Below are positions 39,301 to 47,966 of a stretch of DNA of 64,000 nt, piece by piece. Source of the stretch: Eubacteriales bacterium (lineage in GTDB: Bacteria; Bacillota; Clostridia; Lachnospirales; Lachnospiraceae); NCBI GenBank assembly GCA_030533405.1, contig JAUNJF010000001.1, positions 210,042 to 274,041 on the forward strand, given 5' to 3'. The notes beneath the pieces were generated by a model. That model had not been told where the DNA came from, did no database searches, and saw only the letters and a program-made list of their open reading frames with translations. Both the position numbers and the translations under genes were made by a program. Each line of letters starts with the position of its first letter. Positions within the stretch are counted from its first letter, which is position 1.

Positions 39301-40573
39301 TTGGAAGGTTTCAAAGGTTGCATTGAATGCAAATACAAATGCTACATATGAATATGGTAAGAAAGACGAAGAGAAGAAACTTGAGTACTATACTGCTGAT
39401 ATCTCTATGGTAAAGGATGCTGTTGCATACTTAGGTATCAAGGCAGATGGTATGTCAGATGTATTCAATTATAATGTTGCTAAGGATGCATTCCAGACAA
39501 CAAATTATATTTTAGATGCAACTTTAGCGAAGAAGAGCAATTTACATGGTGTTGCAGTAAATGATCAGTTTAGCGTATTAGTACCAGGTGGTGAGGGTGT
39601 GACAAATGTTTACACATGCCCAATTAAGACTGGTTGGATTACTTCAAAGATTAGCTACTCTATGTATGATATGCCACAGACAGAGGTTAGAAACTGGTTA
39701 CCATGTGACCAGATTACACTTACACCACCTGTAATGGATGGATTCTATGTGGATACATTTAAGGTAGCAGGTAAGAAGGTAAAAGCAAACGAAGCAGGAA
39801 TGTTCGTATTTAAGGCAATGGCTAACAAGTATCCAAATGGTATTTCGGCTACAGTAAATTATAAGCCTTATGTATCAATGATTACAATGTTAGAAGAGAG
39901 CATGCAGATTCCTGTTGGTGGAAAGGCTGCTGTATTGAATACAGTTATGCCAGATGATGCACAGGTAACAAACTTGAAATGGGAGTCAGATAACTCTTTG
40001 ATTAAGGTTGATCAGAATGGTGTTGTAACTGTATCTAAGAAGGCTAAGGTTGGAGATACAGCAACAATTACTGTAACTGCAATGGATCGTGGAATTGTTA
40101 GTGCAAGCATTCAGGTTACAGTTGTTGAGAAACCAGCAGTACCAGCTAAGGGAAAAACTGCTAAAGTTGGTAAGTTTACTTATAAGGTAACAAAGTCAGC
40201 TGAAAAGAATGGTACTGTTACATGTGTGAAGATGAATAACAAGAACTTTACAAAGATTACAGTTCCATCAACAGTTTCAATCGATGGATATACATTTAAG
40301 GTTACAAAGATTGCAGATAAGGCATTTAAGTCATCTAAGAAGTTAACAAGTATCACAATTGGTGCAAATGTTAAGACAATCGGTAAAGATGTATGTAAGT
40401 CTTGTGGCAAGCTTAAGACTGTAACAATTAAGTCTTCTAAGATTACAAAGATTGGAAAGGGTTCATTCAATTCAATCAATAAGAAGGCCGTTGTTAAGGT
40501 TCCTAAGAAGAAGAAAGATAGCTACAAGAAGTTATTAAAGAATGCTGGTTGTAAAGCAACTGTAAAGGCATAA
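36350..40573 (+). CDS. Very large secreted S8 subtilase with propeller, Big_2 and LRR-type C-terminal domains
   Basis: The 1407-residue protein has a signal peptide (AEAANQ near 25-30) and an inhibitor-like propeptide (about 60-150). The subtilisin domain has Asp200 (ALVDTGMDYKHPDL), His245 (HGHGTHCAG) and Ser625 (NGTSMATPYV). A ~190-residue insertion, probably a beta-sandwich, sits between the His and Ser motifs. Kelch-like beta-propeller sequence (IYLMGGFNETTGAFNKNVYRYN) lies at about 850-1100 and a Big_2 Ig-like domain at about 1185-1265. The last ~130 residues are an LRR_5-type tail ending KVPKKKKDSYKKLLKNAG. The same tail type ends the protein at 43467-45485. Codon use is strongly biased, suggesting high expression. 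Confidence 0.92.
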   Translation: MIKRWKTGMATLMVGMLLTTGMTAEAANQLQITKKWNSQNSNKTLIQMSKKKQNKKKYAEGQVIVMYGDGKSATKAFSANSLGSDITVAQTYSFDVPSTQNGVKANAQGTTKTNSVRVSLVKSNKYTTEQLIKMLSARKDIRYVEPNYRYEVLDNDYSGFQWALNNVGQNAGTAGMDVNPEYIKQKASDDEGEKVIALVDTGMDYKHPDLASKVWNNPFSEKQLKGKHGYDVVNNDDDPIDDHGHGTHCAGIMAGVSGDNSGISGVTNDEHIKIMPIKILDESGSCYGFESVGAYNYIYRAQQLGVNIVSVNNSWGASGYIEPGEEEWMIPESKIFTELVNMVGEAGAVTVCAAGNDGEDNGTEGYINFPSNIDSPYVISVAASNEDGELATFSCYGDKEVDIAAPGADILSTVSYDVFNPGIYSDQKRSQVCTQFNDFETATNQDVASYRTDVKGKATSTVSVASNEYFGKESTGKSLHWSLKNAEQDREYILYVPYDQPIGLGTAHVSTMVRLEDKNKLGDGELAWWYGGSVVMVLDGIVDNGKKPNAMNFELVNGAMAGNCWSHTSAESYIDVEEDGQRYLAFVIEAASNGDYDLYIDNIGVSKAVNDTSVFEHYDYYNGTSMATPYVTGAVAAVAQAYPEMTALERKSVILSCSKKTDDLAGKVLTGGTLDFSLIGNPRMFVSDISLNDDKNIEIEGAYLDGAEVTINNAKIEPMSADQDTIVIAGKDMMNKRLHIALKKGDDVYEEDCYFAQGNALQQTDMIMGSLDGSQFTSDGNAVYSMDDYGTLYFAKKMMMGEDSSYPSYTLAYEGFTPSCLGEKGHTWLNSIMTRDSNVVCCNGGVWTVVNADAGFESMKALAYVSQDAIQATTMYMPVPGDVWSFAAELPEAVNDLSGLTIAAYNGQIYLMGGFNETTGAFNKNVYRYNVSATGEQKWQTVAALPEGRAFAQGIQVGNKLVVTLGAKDLNGTSPANLVFDGSAWKVSKVALNANTNATYEYGKKDEEKKLEYYTADISMVKDAVAYLGIKADGMSDVFNYNVAKDAFQTTNYILDATLAKKSNLHGVAVNDQFSVLVPGGEGVTNVYTCPIKTGWITSKISYSMYDMPQTEVRNWLPCDQITLTPPVMDGFYVDTFKVAGKKVKANEAGMFVFKAMANKYPNGISATVNYKPYVSMITMLEESMQIPVGGKAAVLNTVMPDDAQVTNLKWESDNSLIKVDQNGVVTVSKKAKVGDTATITVTAMDRGIVSASIQVTVVEKPAVPAKGKTAKVGKFTYKVTKSAEKNGTVTCVKMNNKNFTKITVPSTVSIDGYTFKVTKIADKAFKSSKKLTSITIGANVKTIGKDVCKSCGKLKTVTIKSSKITKIGKGSFNSINKKAVVKVPKKKKDSYKKLLKNAGCKATVKA

Positions 40574-40623
40574 TTTAATAGAAAATCTTCCCCTCCAAGA
40601 CAGGAAATGGGAATAAAAATTAC

Positions 40624-40661
40624 CCCGAAACCCTTATAAAATAAGGGCTTCGGGTTTTTTT
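40624..40661 (+). terminator. Intrinsic terminator after subtilase gene
   Basis: CCCGAA-A-CCCTTAT, loop, ATAAGGG-C-TTCGGG, then TTTTTTT. Confidence 0.9.
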
Positions 40662-40694
40662 GTAAAAAAACTTTAAAAAAATTGAAAAAAAAGC

Positions 40695-40723
40695 TTGCAT
40701 TTTGTTTGGTTATCATATATAAT
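40695..40723 (+). promoter_or_regulatory. Promoter of tRNA-Lys gene
   Basis: TTGCAT at 40695-40700 and perfect TATAAT at 40718-40723, 17-base spacer, 35 bases ahead of the tRNA 5' end. Confidence 0.8.
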
Positions 40724-40758
40724 CATTTTTGTTGCTAAGGAAAACAACAAATGAATAC

Positions 40759-40831
40759 GGGCCGCTAGCTCATTTGGTAGAGCACCTGACTCTTAATCAG
40801 GGTGTGCGGGGTTCGAGCCCCCGGCGGCCCA
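40759..40831 (+). tRNA. tRNA-Lys (anticodon CTT)
   Basis: A complete cloverleaf can be drawn. The acceptor is GGGCCGC (40759-40765) with GCGGCCC (40824-40830) and discriminator A. The D arm is GCTC...GAGC. The anticodon stem is CCTGA/TCAGG with loop CTCTTAA, giving anticodon CTT at 40792-40794. The T arm is CGGGG TTCGAGC CCCCG. The 3' CCA is not encoded (ACTA follows). It reads AAG. Confidence 0.97.
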
Positions 40832-41075
40832 CTACAAGGAATCGATTTGATGCATAGACATTGGGTTGGTTCTTTTTTTATTCTTTTTGACAAAGTACTT
40901 TCTATATGCTTTGTTCCGATTAGAGATGCTTTTGCACAGTTTGTTTTTGATAAAGCCATCAATTGAAAAGAAAATATATACACAGACGGATAAAGTATGA
41001 TAATATAGAAATTGGTATGTTGATTGAATACGCAAAGTGGCGTGTACTACGATATGTTATATGAGGAAAAACACT

Positions 41076-41612
41076 ATGAAACGGATTATTTTTTTAAATC
41101 TGCTGAATATCATATTGTTGGGGTTGGCTGGAGTGAGCTATTTTGTATTTCCGAAAGGGATTGCCATTCTTTTGGCAATTGCGGTGCTGTTTTTTGCACT
41201 GTACTCCAACTATGTATTGTTGATTCGGAATGAAGATGATGATTATCTTTTGAAACAGGCAGATCGGAAAGGCATTTTTCGAAAACAAGTTGCGGCGTTT
41301 TTGACACAGAAGCAAAGCCTGGAGCAGCGACGCAATGTGGTGCAAAGCGATGAGAAGCTGAATGAGGTATATGAACTGGTTTGCCGTCAGGTAGATAACA
41401 ATATTGATTCTGCCATTCGGTTTATGGAAATGTATGATTATGTGCAACGTCCATCAACTCATTATTTGGATGAGCTGTATATAGAGAATCAAAAAGTGAT
41501 GCAGGATTTCAACGAGGTGGTGGAGCAATTCATTAAGTTGGAGAATTCAGCACATGATGTGGATACATCATATATGGATGACCTGATTGGAAGTCTAAAA
41601 CAGATGAATTAA
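41076..41612 (+). CDS. Membrane-anchored protein of unknown function
   Basis: The product is 178 residues from ATG 41076 with GAGGAAAA upstream. Two adjacent hydrophobic segments (about residues 3-22 and 25-45) are followed by a charged, helical cytoplasmic part (about 55-178) rich in Glu, Gln and Asp. I do not recognise the family. It is 24 bases ahead of the binding-protein/VWA gene and is probably co-transcribed. Relatives of the VWA protein are often encoded near toxic-anion-resistance genes, but this protein does not resemble TelA. Confidence 0.7.
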   Translation: MKRIIFLNLLNIILLGLAGVSYFVFPKGIAILLAIAVLFFALYSNYVLLIRNEDDDYLLKQADRKGIFRKQVAAFLTQKQSLEQRRNVVQSDEKLNEVYELVCRQVDNNIDSAIRFMEMYDYVQRPSTHYLDELYIENQKVMQDFNEVVEQFIKLENSAHDVDTSYMDDLIGSLKQMN

Positions 41613-41636
41613 TAAAAATAGGAAGGAGAACATAAG

Positions 41637-43313
41637 ATGAGAAATAATAATAACAAGATCATTTTTGCTGGTGTAGCGATGGTTATCATTTTTATTGCAT
41701 TGATTGTAATTGGAATCTGTGCGAAGGTAACAAAACATAACATAGGTGGAGAGGATTTTGTATCCAAGTATTCTCTAGAAGAGATGTTGCAAAAGATTCA
41801 GGTGAAGGAGGGCACTCCGGTAAAGGGTTCAGTGAATCTTGGTCAGTCAAGTCTTTATGATGAGTTGCCAGAGATTGACAAGTATCCGCTTCAGGTAAAG
41901 GGAGATGCGGATATTGTATTAGAGGTGTTTTCTTCTGGTGAGAAGGCTGGTTCTAATTATGAGTCATGGTTGATTGATGTGGCTAATAGTTTTAATAACA
42001 ATCATTTCACCACACAGAATGGAAAGAGCGTTGCGATTTCTGTTCGCCAGATGAGCTCAGGAATGGGTGCTGACTATATCATTTCTAACAAATATTTGCC
42101 AGATCTTTATACACCGTCCAACGAGTTGTTTGGAAAGTATGTAGAGACCAATGGAGGCGACTTAGAGCTTGTGAGCCCTCGCTTGGTTGGTAATACAGCA
42201 GGTGTGTTGGTAGATAAGAATAAAGGATACAAATCCATTAAGGAAGTTGCAGATGCGGTTTCGAACAATCAGATTAACTTAGGATATACAAACCCACAAT
42301 CAAGTGCCAGTGGATTGAATTTCTTAATTTCGTTGTTGAAAAATTATGACAGTGCGAATATGTTAAGTGATGGCGCTGCAAAGAAATTTGCTGAATTCCA
42401 GAATAACATTCCATTTGTAGCATATACAACAATGCAGATGAGAGATAGTGCAAAGAATGGTACATTAGATGGAATGATTATGGAGTATCAGACCTATATC
42501 AATGAAGAAGATTTGAATGGTAAGTATGATTTTATTCCTTATGGTATTCGTCATGATAATCCATTGTATGGTGTAGGCTCGAAAATTAATGCATCACCAG
42601 ATCGTAAAGAGGCTGTACAGTTATTTAGCGATTTCTGTGCGAATGATGCATGTCAGAAGATGGCAAGCAAAAAAGGATTTAATAATAATGAAGATTATAA
42701 GTCTGAGTATGAGGTAACAGGTGCGGATATCACGCAGGCACTTGATCTTTACAAGAAGAACAAGGATAGTGGTAAAGATATTATTGCAGTATTTATTGCG
42801 GACTGTAGTGGTAGTATGGATGGCGAACCTCTTCGTCAGTTGAAGGAGTCGCTTGCAAATGGTGCACAGTACATCAATGAGAATAACATGGTAGGCTTGA
42901 TCAGTTACAGTGATGATGTAACGGTTGAGTTGCCAATTGCGAAGTTTGATTTGAATCAGAGAGCATATTTCCAGGGTGCGATTGATAATCTGCAGGCATG
43001 GGGCGGAACAGCAAGTTATGATGCCGTTTTAGTTGGTGTAGACATGATTAAAAAGGCACAGGAGGCCAATCCAAACGCAAAGGTTATGTTGTTCCTACTA
43101 AGTGATGGTATGGCAAATGAAGGATATATGTTAGACGATATCGATGGTGTGTTAAAGAACGAAAGAGTTCCTGTATATACAATTAGTTATACAGAGGAAG
43201 CGGATAAAGAAGCAATGCAGGCACTTTCAAATGTCAATGAGGCTGCCAGCATTAATGCAGATAGTGATGATATCATTTATAAGATTAAGAGTTTGTTCAA
43301 TTCACAGATGTAA
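41637..43313 (+). CDS. Substrate-binding-like plus VWA domain protein
   Basis: The 558-residue protein has an N-terminal membrane anchor (about residues 8-30). A type 2 periplasmic-binding-protein-like domain (about 80-345) with SSGMGADYIISNKYLPDLYT and GYTNPQSSASGLNFLISLL follows, resembling SBP_bac_11. A von Willebrand A domain (about 375-555) completes it. The VWA metal site (MIDAS) is intact: DCSGS, a threonine in GGTASYD, and Asp in LLSDGMANEG. It is probably anchored outside the membrane and could bind a small ligand and, through Mg2+, a protein partner. The role is unknown. Confidence 0.85.
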   Translation: MRNNNNKIIFAGVAMVIIFIALIVIGICAKVTKHNIGGEDFVSKYSLEEMLQKIQVKEGTPVKGSVNLGQSSLYDELPEIDKYPLQVKGDADIVLEVFSSGEKAGSNYESWLIDVANSFNNNHFTTQNGKSVAISVRQMSSGMGADYIISNKYLPDLYTPSNELFGKYVETNGGDLELVSPRLVGNTAGVLVDKNKGYKSIKEVADAVSNNQINLGYTNPQSSASGLNFLISLLKNYDSANMLSDGAAKKFAEFQNNIPFVAYTTMQMRDSAKNGTLDGMIMEYQTYINEEDLNGKYDFIPYGIRHDNPLYGVGSKINASPDRKEAVQLFSDFCANDACQKMASKKGFNNNEDYKSEYEVTGADITQALDLYKKNKDSGKDIIAVFIADCSGSMDGEPLRQLKESLANGAQYINENNMVGLISYSDDVTVELPIAKFDLNQRAYFQGAIDNLQAWGGTASYDAVLVGVDMIKKAQEANPNAKVMLFLLSDGMANEGYMLDDIDGVLKNERVPVYTISYTEEADKEAMQALSNVNEAASINADSDDIIYKIKSLFNSQM

Positions 43314-43347
43314 TATTATAGGAAATTCAAGGAATATCCTATAAAGT

Positions 43348-43410
43348 AAAAAGTGGATTTTTACTTGAAAACTTAGTGTTTTCGGTAAAAAATCCACTTT
43401 TTTTGTTTTT
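43348..43410 (+). terminator. Intrinsic terminator after VWA gene
   Basis: A long stem (AAAGTGGATTTTTAC with GTAAAAAATCCACTTT) is followed by TTTTGTTTTTTTT. Confidence 0.88.
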
Positions 43411-43466
43411 TTTAGGATGATGATTTCGTGCTTTTACATGCAAATCAGTTCCTATGTTATTCTCTA

Positions 43467-45485
43467 TTATTTGGCTTTGATTGTAACCCCTGATGCTAAT
43501 CCTTTTTTCTTAAATAGCTTTTTGTAGGAAGCGAGCTTGCTCTTTGGAACCTTGATGACTGCTCCCTTTTTTATACCATCAAATGCAGTTGCATCTAGCT
43601 TTTTCGAGGTAAGCTTTGTTGATAAAATGGTTACCGTCTTTAGCTTTTTGCAGCCGTATACTGGTGTATACATCGTTGTTACAGTACTTGGTATGGTGAG
43701 CTTCTTTAAGCTTGTACAATTTCCGAAGCAACCATTTAAGACTTTCACACCTTTCTTTAGCGTTACCTCTGAAAGCTTTTTACATCCAACGAAGGTGTGA
43801 TTAAGCTTTGTAACATTTCCAGGTATTGTAATCTTTGTTAACGCAGTACAGTTTTCAAATGTGCTATCCAAGGTTGTTACCTTCGATGGTATATTGATGG
43901 TTGTTAAGCTTGTACAACTCATAAATGCCTGATTGCCTATTGTCTTTAAATTCTTTGGCAGAGTAATACTCTTTAAGCTTTTACATTCTAAAAATGCCAT
44001 TTCTCCGATTTTGGTAACTGTCGATGGAATCGATATGCTGCTCAGCTTCTTACAGCCATCAAATACTCCATCCTCAATCGTTGTAAGCTTACTTGGGAGC
44101 TTAATCGTTTTCAAACTACCACAGCCTGAGAAGGTGCTGGATTTCAAAACTGTTACCGATGTAGGTATATTCACACTTGTGAGATAACCGCATGAACTAA
44201 ATGCACTGCTTTCGATTTTCTTAACAGTCTTTGGAAGGGTTGCTTTTTTTACATTGCATTCTGTAAATGCATGGCTTCCAATCGAGGTGACGCCCTCTTC
44301 TACAATAATTTCTTCAATTTCATCCCTGTGTGCAATCCAAGGTGCATGAGATGGACTTAAGATGCCACCTGCATAATCCGCCATTGCACCATTACCAGAG
44401 ATAACAAGAAGTTTCTTTTGCGCATTGTAGCCCCATGTTACAGAAGACGCCTGTTCTGCTCCACAATCTCCCTTCTCATCAAAATAAGTCACTTCTGGCC
44501 CGTCTGTTTTTTCTTTCCAGATGGCCTTTAATGTATATTCCTCTTCGTCATTTGGTGTGAGTGTAGAGATATCGGTTATCATGTGACCTTCTGCTTCCCA
44601 GCCGACAAATTCTGCTTTCTCCTTGATTGGAGTGTATTCGTTCATATTATAGAAATTTAATTGCGCATATTCCTCATATTCTGTCGGACCATTTTCCCAC
44701 ATACGGCCACCATTTAAATCGTACTTTACCAAAAATCGACTAGCCTGATAGGTTAATTTGATTTCAATGTCGCCATAGGTTGTATTCGATACAGGTTGCA
44801 CAATCAGCTTGTTATCCTCCACATAAGCACCTTCACCAGATCCCGTATAATAAAATTCATAACCAAACTGTCTTGGCAGCTTCAGTTCATATTCCGCCGT
44901 TCCCTCAGAATAATACACCTTATTGTAATTCCCGATTGCCTGTAAATCGACCTTCGGAAGTGCAAAATCACTATTTTCTTCTATCTCATATTGAATATAA
45001 CGGTATTCGGATGGGAGATAAAGCTTCTGAATCGTAATCGTATAAGGCATAACTGGATTCGGTGCTACATATCCTGGATCCTGTTCGGATTCCTTATAGA
45101 TTAAAATGTACGGTATATTGTCCCCTACATCCTGTGCACCAATCAAGGATCTGTTCTCTACGAGATCAGCATGATATTCGATCGAATACTCATATTCTTG
45201 AACGGTGTTATAAATACCTGTATTTGTGTTTGGACTGGTATAAAATTCAATCTTATCATTGGACCAAAATACACGATAATTATATTCTTCTTTTGATAAA
45301 TCAAAGCGGTATTCCTTTGCCGAATGTGCAGATCCGCCGATTAGCTCGGTAGCTTTTGTGGATGCATCGTCTGCTTTGACTGCTTCTGCAGCATAGCTAA
45401 CATCAGCATTTGTTCCCATTACACTGCTAAATGCAAGCATAGCTGCTGTACAAAGTGCAAGCCGCACGCTTTTATATTTCTTCAT
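43467..45485 (-). CDS. Secreted BspA-like leucine-rich-repeat protein
   Basis: The 672-residue protein has a signal peptide (MKKYKSVRLALCTAAMLAF, cleavage near AYAAEA-type site at about 33). Its N-terminal ~240 residues are not recognised. A Listeria-Bacteroides repeat segment (about 250-330, KYDLNGGRMWENG) follows. At least ten LRR_5 units (about 385-620) of the pattern LTSVNIPTSVTVLKSSTFSG come next, with the C-terminal KVPKSKLASYKKLFKKKG tail. LRR_5 proteins are adhesins or host- and substrate-interaction proteins. The tail is shared with the subtilase at 36350, suggesting a common surface-retention function. Confidence 0.9.
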   Translation of the reverse strand: MKKYKSVRLALCTAAMLAFSSVMGTNADVSYAAEAVKADDASTKATELIGGSAHSAKEYRFDLSKEEYNYRVFWSNDKIEFYTSPNTNTGIYNTVQEYEYSIEYHADLVENRSLIGAQDVGDNIPYILIYKESEQDPGYVAPNPVMPYTITIQKLYLPSEYRYIQYEIEENSDFALPKVDLQAIGNYNKVYYSEGTAEYELKLPRQFGYEFYYTGSGEGAYVEDNKLIVQPVSNTTYGDIEIKLTYQASRFLVKYDLNGGRMWENGPTEYEEYAQLNFYNMNEYTPIKEKAEFVGWEAEGHMITDISTLTPNDEEEYTLKAIWKEKTDGPEVTYFDEKGDCGAEQASSVTWGYNAQKKLLVISGNGAMADYAGGILSPSHAPWIAHRDEIEEIIVEEGVTSIGSHAFTECNVKKATLPKTVKKIESSAFSSCGYLTSVNIPTSVTVLKSSTFSGCGSLKTIKLPSKLTTIEDGVFDGCKKLSSISIPSTVTKIGEMAFLECKSLKSITLPKNLKTIGNQAFMSCTSLTTINIPSKVTTLDSTFENCTALTKITIPGNVTKLNHTFVGCKKLSEVTLKKGVKVLNGCFGNCTSLKKLTIPSTVTTMYTPVYGCKKLKTVTILSTKLTSKKLDATAFDGIKKGAVIKVPKSKLASYKKLFKKKGLASGVTIKAK

Positions 45486-45646
45486 ACCTGTAACCCCCTT
45501 TTTAATTCTTTTTTACTATTAAATTATACCATATTTCCTTATATTACGCTAGTTTCGGACGTTGGTTTCATAAAGGAGTTTGGGTCACTTTAGGCATTTT
45601 TTAGGCCATTAAATGTAAAATATTTAAAAATATTTGTAAAATATAC
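45486..45646. other. Divergent intergenic region
   Basis: AT-rich region between the LRR gene (minus) and the ABC operon (plus). The LRR gene has AAAGGGGGT as its ribosome binding site on the minus strand. Its promoter must lie here but no clear pair of hexamers stands out. Confidence 0.4.
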
Positions 45647-45675
45647 TTGACAGAATGTAAAAATGGGAATATTAT
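45647..45675 (+). promoter_or_regulatory. Promoter of NatAB-like operon
   Basis: Perfect TTGACA at 45647-45652 and TATTAT at 45670-45675 with a 17-base spacer, about 80 bases before the ATG. Confidence 0.78.
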
Positions 45676-45753
45676 ATGCTTACAATATGTAATATATAGT
45701 TTACATTATGCCATGGGTAATAAAGAATGGAGATAGAAAGAGAGGCGAAACAC

Positions 45754-46674
45754 ATGAAGTTAGAGGTTAAGGATATTCATAAGTCCTTTAGTGAGAAGGA
45801 GATTCTCAAAGGCATTTCCTTTTCAGTAGAGAGTGGTAAGGCATTAGGTCTTCTTGGAAGAAATGGTGCTGGTAAGACGACAACGATTCGAACAATCATG
45901 GATGTATTTCATGCGAATAGCGGAGAGATTTTGGTAGATGGTAAGAAGTTTGATCCAAGAAAGATTCAGATTGGTTATTTACCAGAGGAAAGAGGTCTGT
46001 ATCCAAAGCGAAAAGTAATGGATCAGATGGTATATCTTGCAAGACTTCGTGGTGTAAGCAAGAAAAAAGCAATTGATAATGCAAAGAAGTGGTTGGAGCG
46101 ATTGGAAGTCATTCAGCATCAGAATGTATTGCTTGAAACACTTTCCAAAGGTAATCAGCAAAAGGTACAGTTGGCTTCTACATTGGTTTGCGAACCAGAG
46201 ATTGTCATTTTAGATGAGCCATTTAGTGGATTGGATCCAGTGAACTCACAGATTTTACAGGATGTGGTAAAGGAGTTAATTGCAGATGGTAAGATCGTAA
46301 TCTTCTCTAGTCATCAGATGAGCTACGTAGAAGAGTTTTGTGAAGATATTGTTATGATCAATGCGGGTGAGGTTGTTTTAGATGGTAACCTTTTAGAAAT
46401 CAAAAAGGAATACGGTAAGAACCAGTTGATCGTAAGTGCAATCGACAAAGATGTGGATACATTAAGCCAGATGTTAGAAACACAGTTTAGCAATATGGTA
46501 GCTGTAACAGGAAGTACCAAGACAGAGGTTATTGTGAAACTGGTAGATGGTGTTACAAGAATGGATTTCTTTAAGGGATTATCGGATGTAGATGGATTGG
46601 TGATTGAACGATTTGAGACATATAAGCCATCATTAAATGATATATTTGTAGCAAAGGTAGGTGAAGAGGCATGA
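45754..46674 (+). CDS. ABC exporter ATP-binding protein, NatA-like
   Basis: The product is 306 residues from ATG 45754 (GAGAGG upstream). The ABC domain has Walker A GLLGRNGAGKTT, signature LSKGNQQKVQLA and Walker B IVILDEPFSGLDP. A C-terminal extension of about 90 residues is as in NatA/DrrA-type exporter ATPases. It pairs with the ABC-2 permease that overlaps its stop codon. NatAB in Bacillus exports Na+; other relatives export antibiotics or peptides, so the substrate is open. Confidence 0.92.
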   Translation: MKLEVKDIHKSFSEKEILKGISFSVESGKALGLLGRNGAGKTTTIRTIMDVFHANSGEILVDGKKFDPRKIQIGYLPEERGLYPKRKVMDQMVYLARLRGVSKKKAIDNAKKWLERLEVIQHQNVLLETLSKGNQQKVQLASTLVCEPEIVILDEPFSGLDPVNSQILQDVVKELIADGKIVIFSSHQMSYVEEFCEDIVMINAGEVVLDGNLLEIKKEYGKNQLIVSAIDKDVDTLSQMLETQFSNMVAVTGSTKTEVIVKLVDGVTRMDFFKGLSDVDGLVIERFETYKPSLNDIFVAKVGEEA

Positions 46675-47948
46675 AACAGTTGTGGACAGTGTTTGAATTT
46701 GAATTGATGAATTTTGTAAAGGCAAAGTCGTTTGTGATTACAACAATATTGGTTGCTGTTTTGCTTGGTGGTGCAACATTTTTACCAAGATTCATAGATC
46801 TTTCGGATATGCTGGGAATTGAATCTACCAAGAAAGATAGCGATAAGGATGACAAAGAACAGCAGGATGAGGAAAAAGAAGCAAAGAAGATTGCTATTTA
46901 TGATGAGAGTGGTTATTTTGAAGATTTGACCGTTTTGACGGAAACATTTTCACAGGCAGAGGAAGAGGCTACTTTCGAAAAGAAAGATAGCGAGGCTGAT
47001 TTGAAAAAGGCTGTAGAGAATGAGGAAGTAGATGCTGGATTTTATGTAGTGGATGATTTACATTATTACTACTATGTTGTAAATAACAGCTTTGCGGACA
47101 GCAATGCGATGGTGTTTGAACAGCTTCTTTCTATGATACACAAGCAGGCTTATTGTGCAGAGCAGGGGATTGATTTTGTAAGCTTTGCAGAAGGTTATGA
47201 TGCACCTGTAGAGGGTGAAGTTCAGGTGCTTGGTAAGGATATGGAAAACAGCTTTTGGTACTGTTATGCATTGGTAATCGTTGTATTTATGATTATTGTG
47301 TTATACGGTACAATGATTGCAACATCTGTTACCTCTGAAAAGAGTAACCGTGCGATTGAGGTTTTGGTTACAAGTGTAAATGCAGATTGTTTGTTGTTTG
47401 GTAAGGTGTTTGCCGGAGCCGTTGCAGCGATTGTACAGGTCGGTGTGATTATGGCATCCGCATTGATTGGCTACAGTGTGAACCATACATACTGGGGAGA
47501 TAAGTTAGATATGTTATTGAATATCCCTGGTAGTGTACTTTTAACATTTGCAGTATTTGGTATTGGTGGATTCTTGTTTTACGCATTCCTCTATGGTGCA
47601 ATGGGTGCATTGGTTTCTAAGACTGAGGATATCAATAAGACAGCAGGAAGCTTACAGATGGTCATTATGGTAGTATATTTTGTTGTGTTAGCACAGCTTC
47701 AAAATGTAGACGGAACGATCATGAAGGTTTGCTCATACTTGCCAATTAGTTCTTATTCCGCAATGTTTGTAAGAATTGGTATGGGTAAGGTTAGTATGGT
47801 AGAGGTTGTGATTTCGGCAATTATCTTATATGCATCTATTTTCTTTGCAGGATGGATTGGAGCAAGAATTTATCGTATGGGTACGCTTCGATATGGTAAT
47901 CCAATTAAGATTGGTAAGGCATTAAAGGAACTTAAAAATGTAGAGTAA
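46671..47948 (+). CDS. ABC-2 family exporter permease, NatB-like
   Basis: The 425-residue permease starts inside the ATPase stop (ATGA). One N-terminal membrane helix (about 20-40) precedes a ~150-residue extracytoplasmic loop rich in Glu/Lys. Five or six further helices lie between about 200 and 410, the NatB/ABC2_membrane_3 layout. The motif TSEKSNRAIEVLVTSV in the cytoplasmic loop is diagnostic for this family. Confidence 0.9.
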   Translation: MKQLWTVFEFELMNFVKAKSFVITTILVAVLLGGATFLPRFIDLSDMLGIESTKKDSDKDDKEQQDEEKEAKKIAIYDESGYFEDLTVLTETFSQAEEEATFEKKDSEADLKKAVENEEVDAGFYVVDDLHYYYYVVNNSFADSNAMVFEQLLSMIHKQAYCAEQGIDFVSFAEGYDAPVEGEVQVLGKDMENSFWYCYALVIVVFMIIVLYGTMIATSVTSEKSNRAIEVLVTSVNADCLLFGKVFAGAVAAIVQVGVIMASALIGYSVNHTYWGDKLDMLLNIPGSVLLTFAVFGIGGFLFYAFLYGAMGALVSKTEDINKTAGSLQMVIMVVYFVVLAQLQNVDGTIMKVCSYLPISSYSAMFVRIGMGKVSMVEVVISAIILYASIFFAGWIGARIYRMGTLRYGNPIKIGKALKELKNVE

Positions 47949-47966
47949 TGGAAGGGAAGCGATAAT

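Noticed and set aside
43467-45485. Plus-strand frames inside the LRR gene
   Set aside because: The repeats of the LRR gene create open frames on the other strand; none has a start site or recognisable product.
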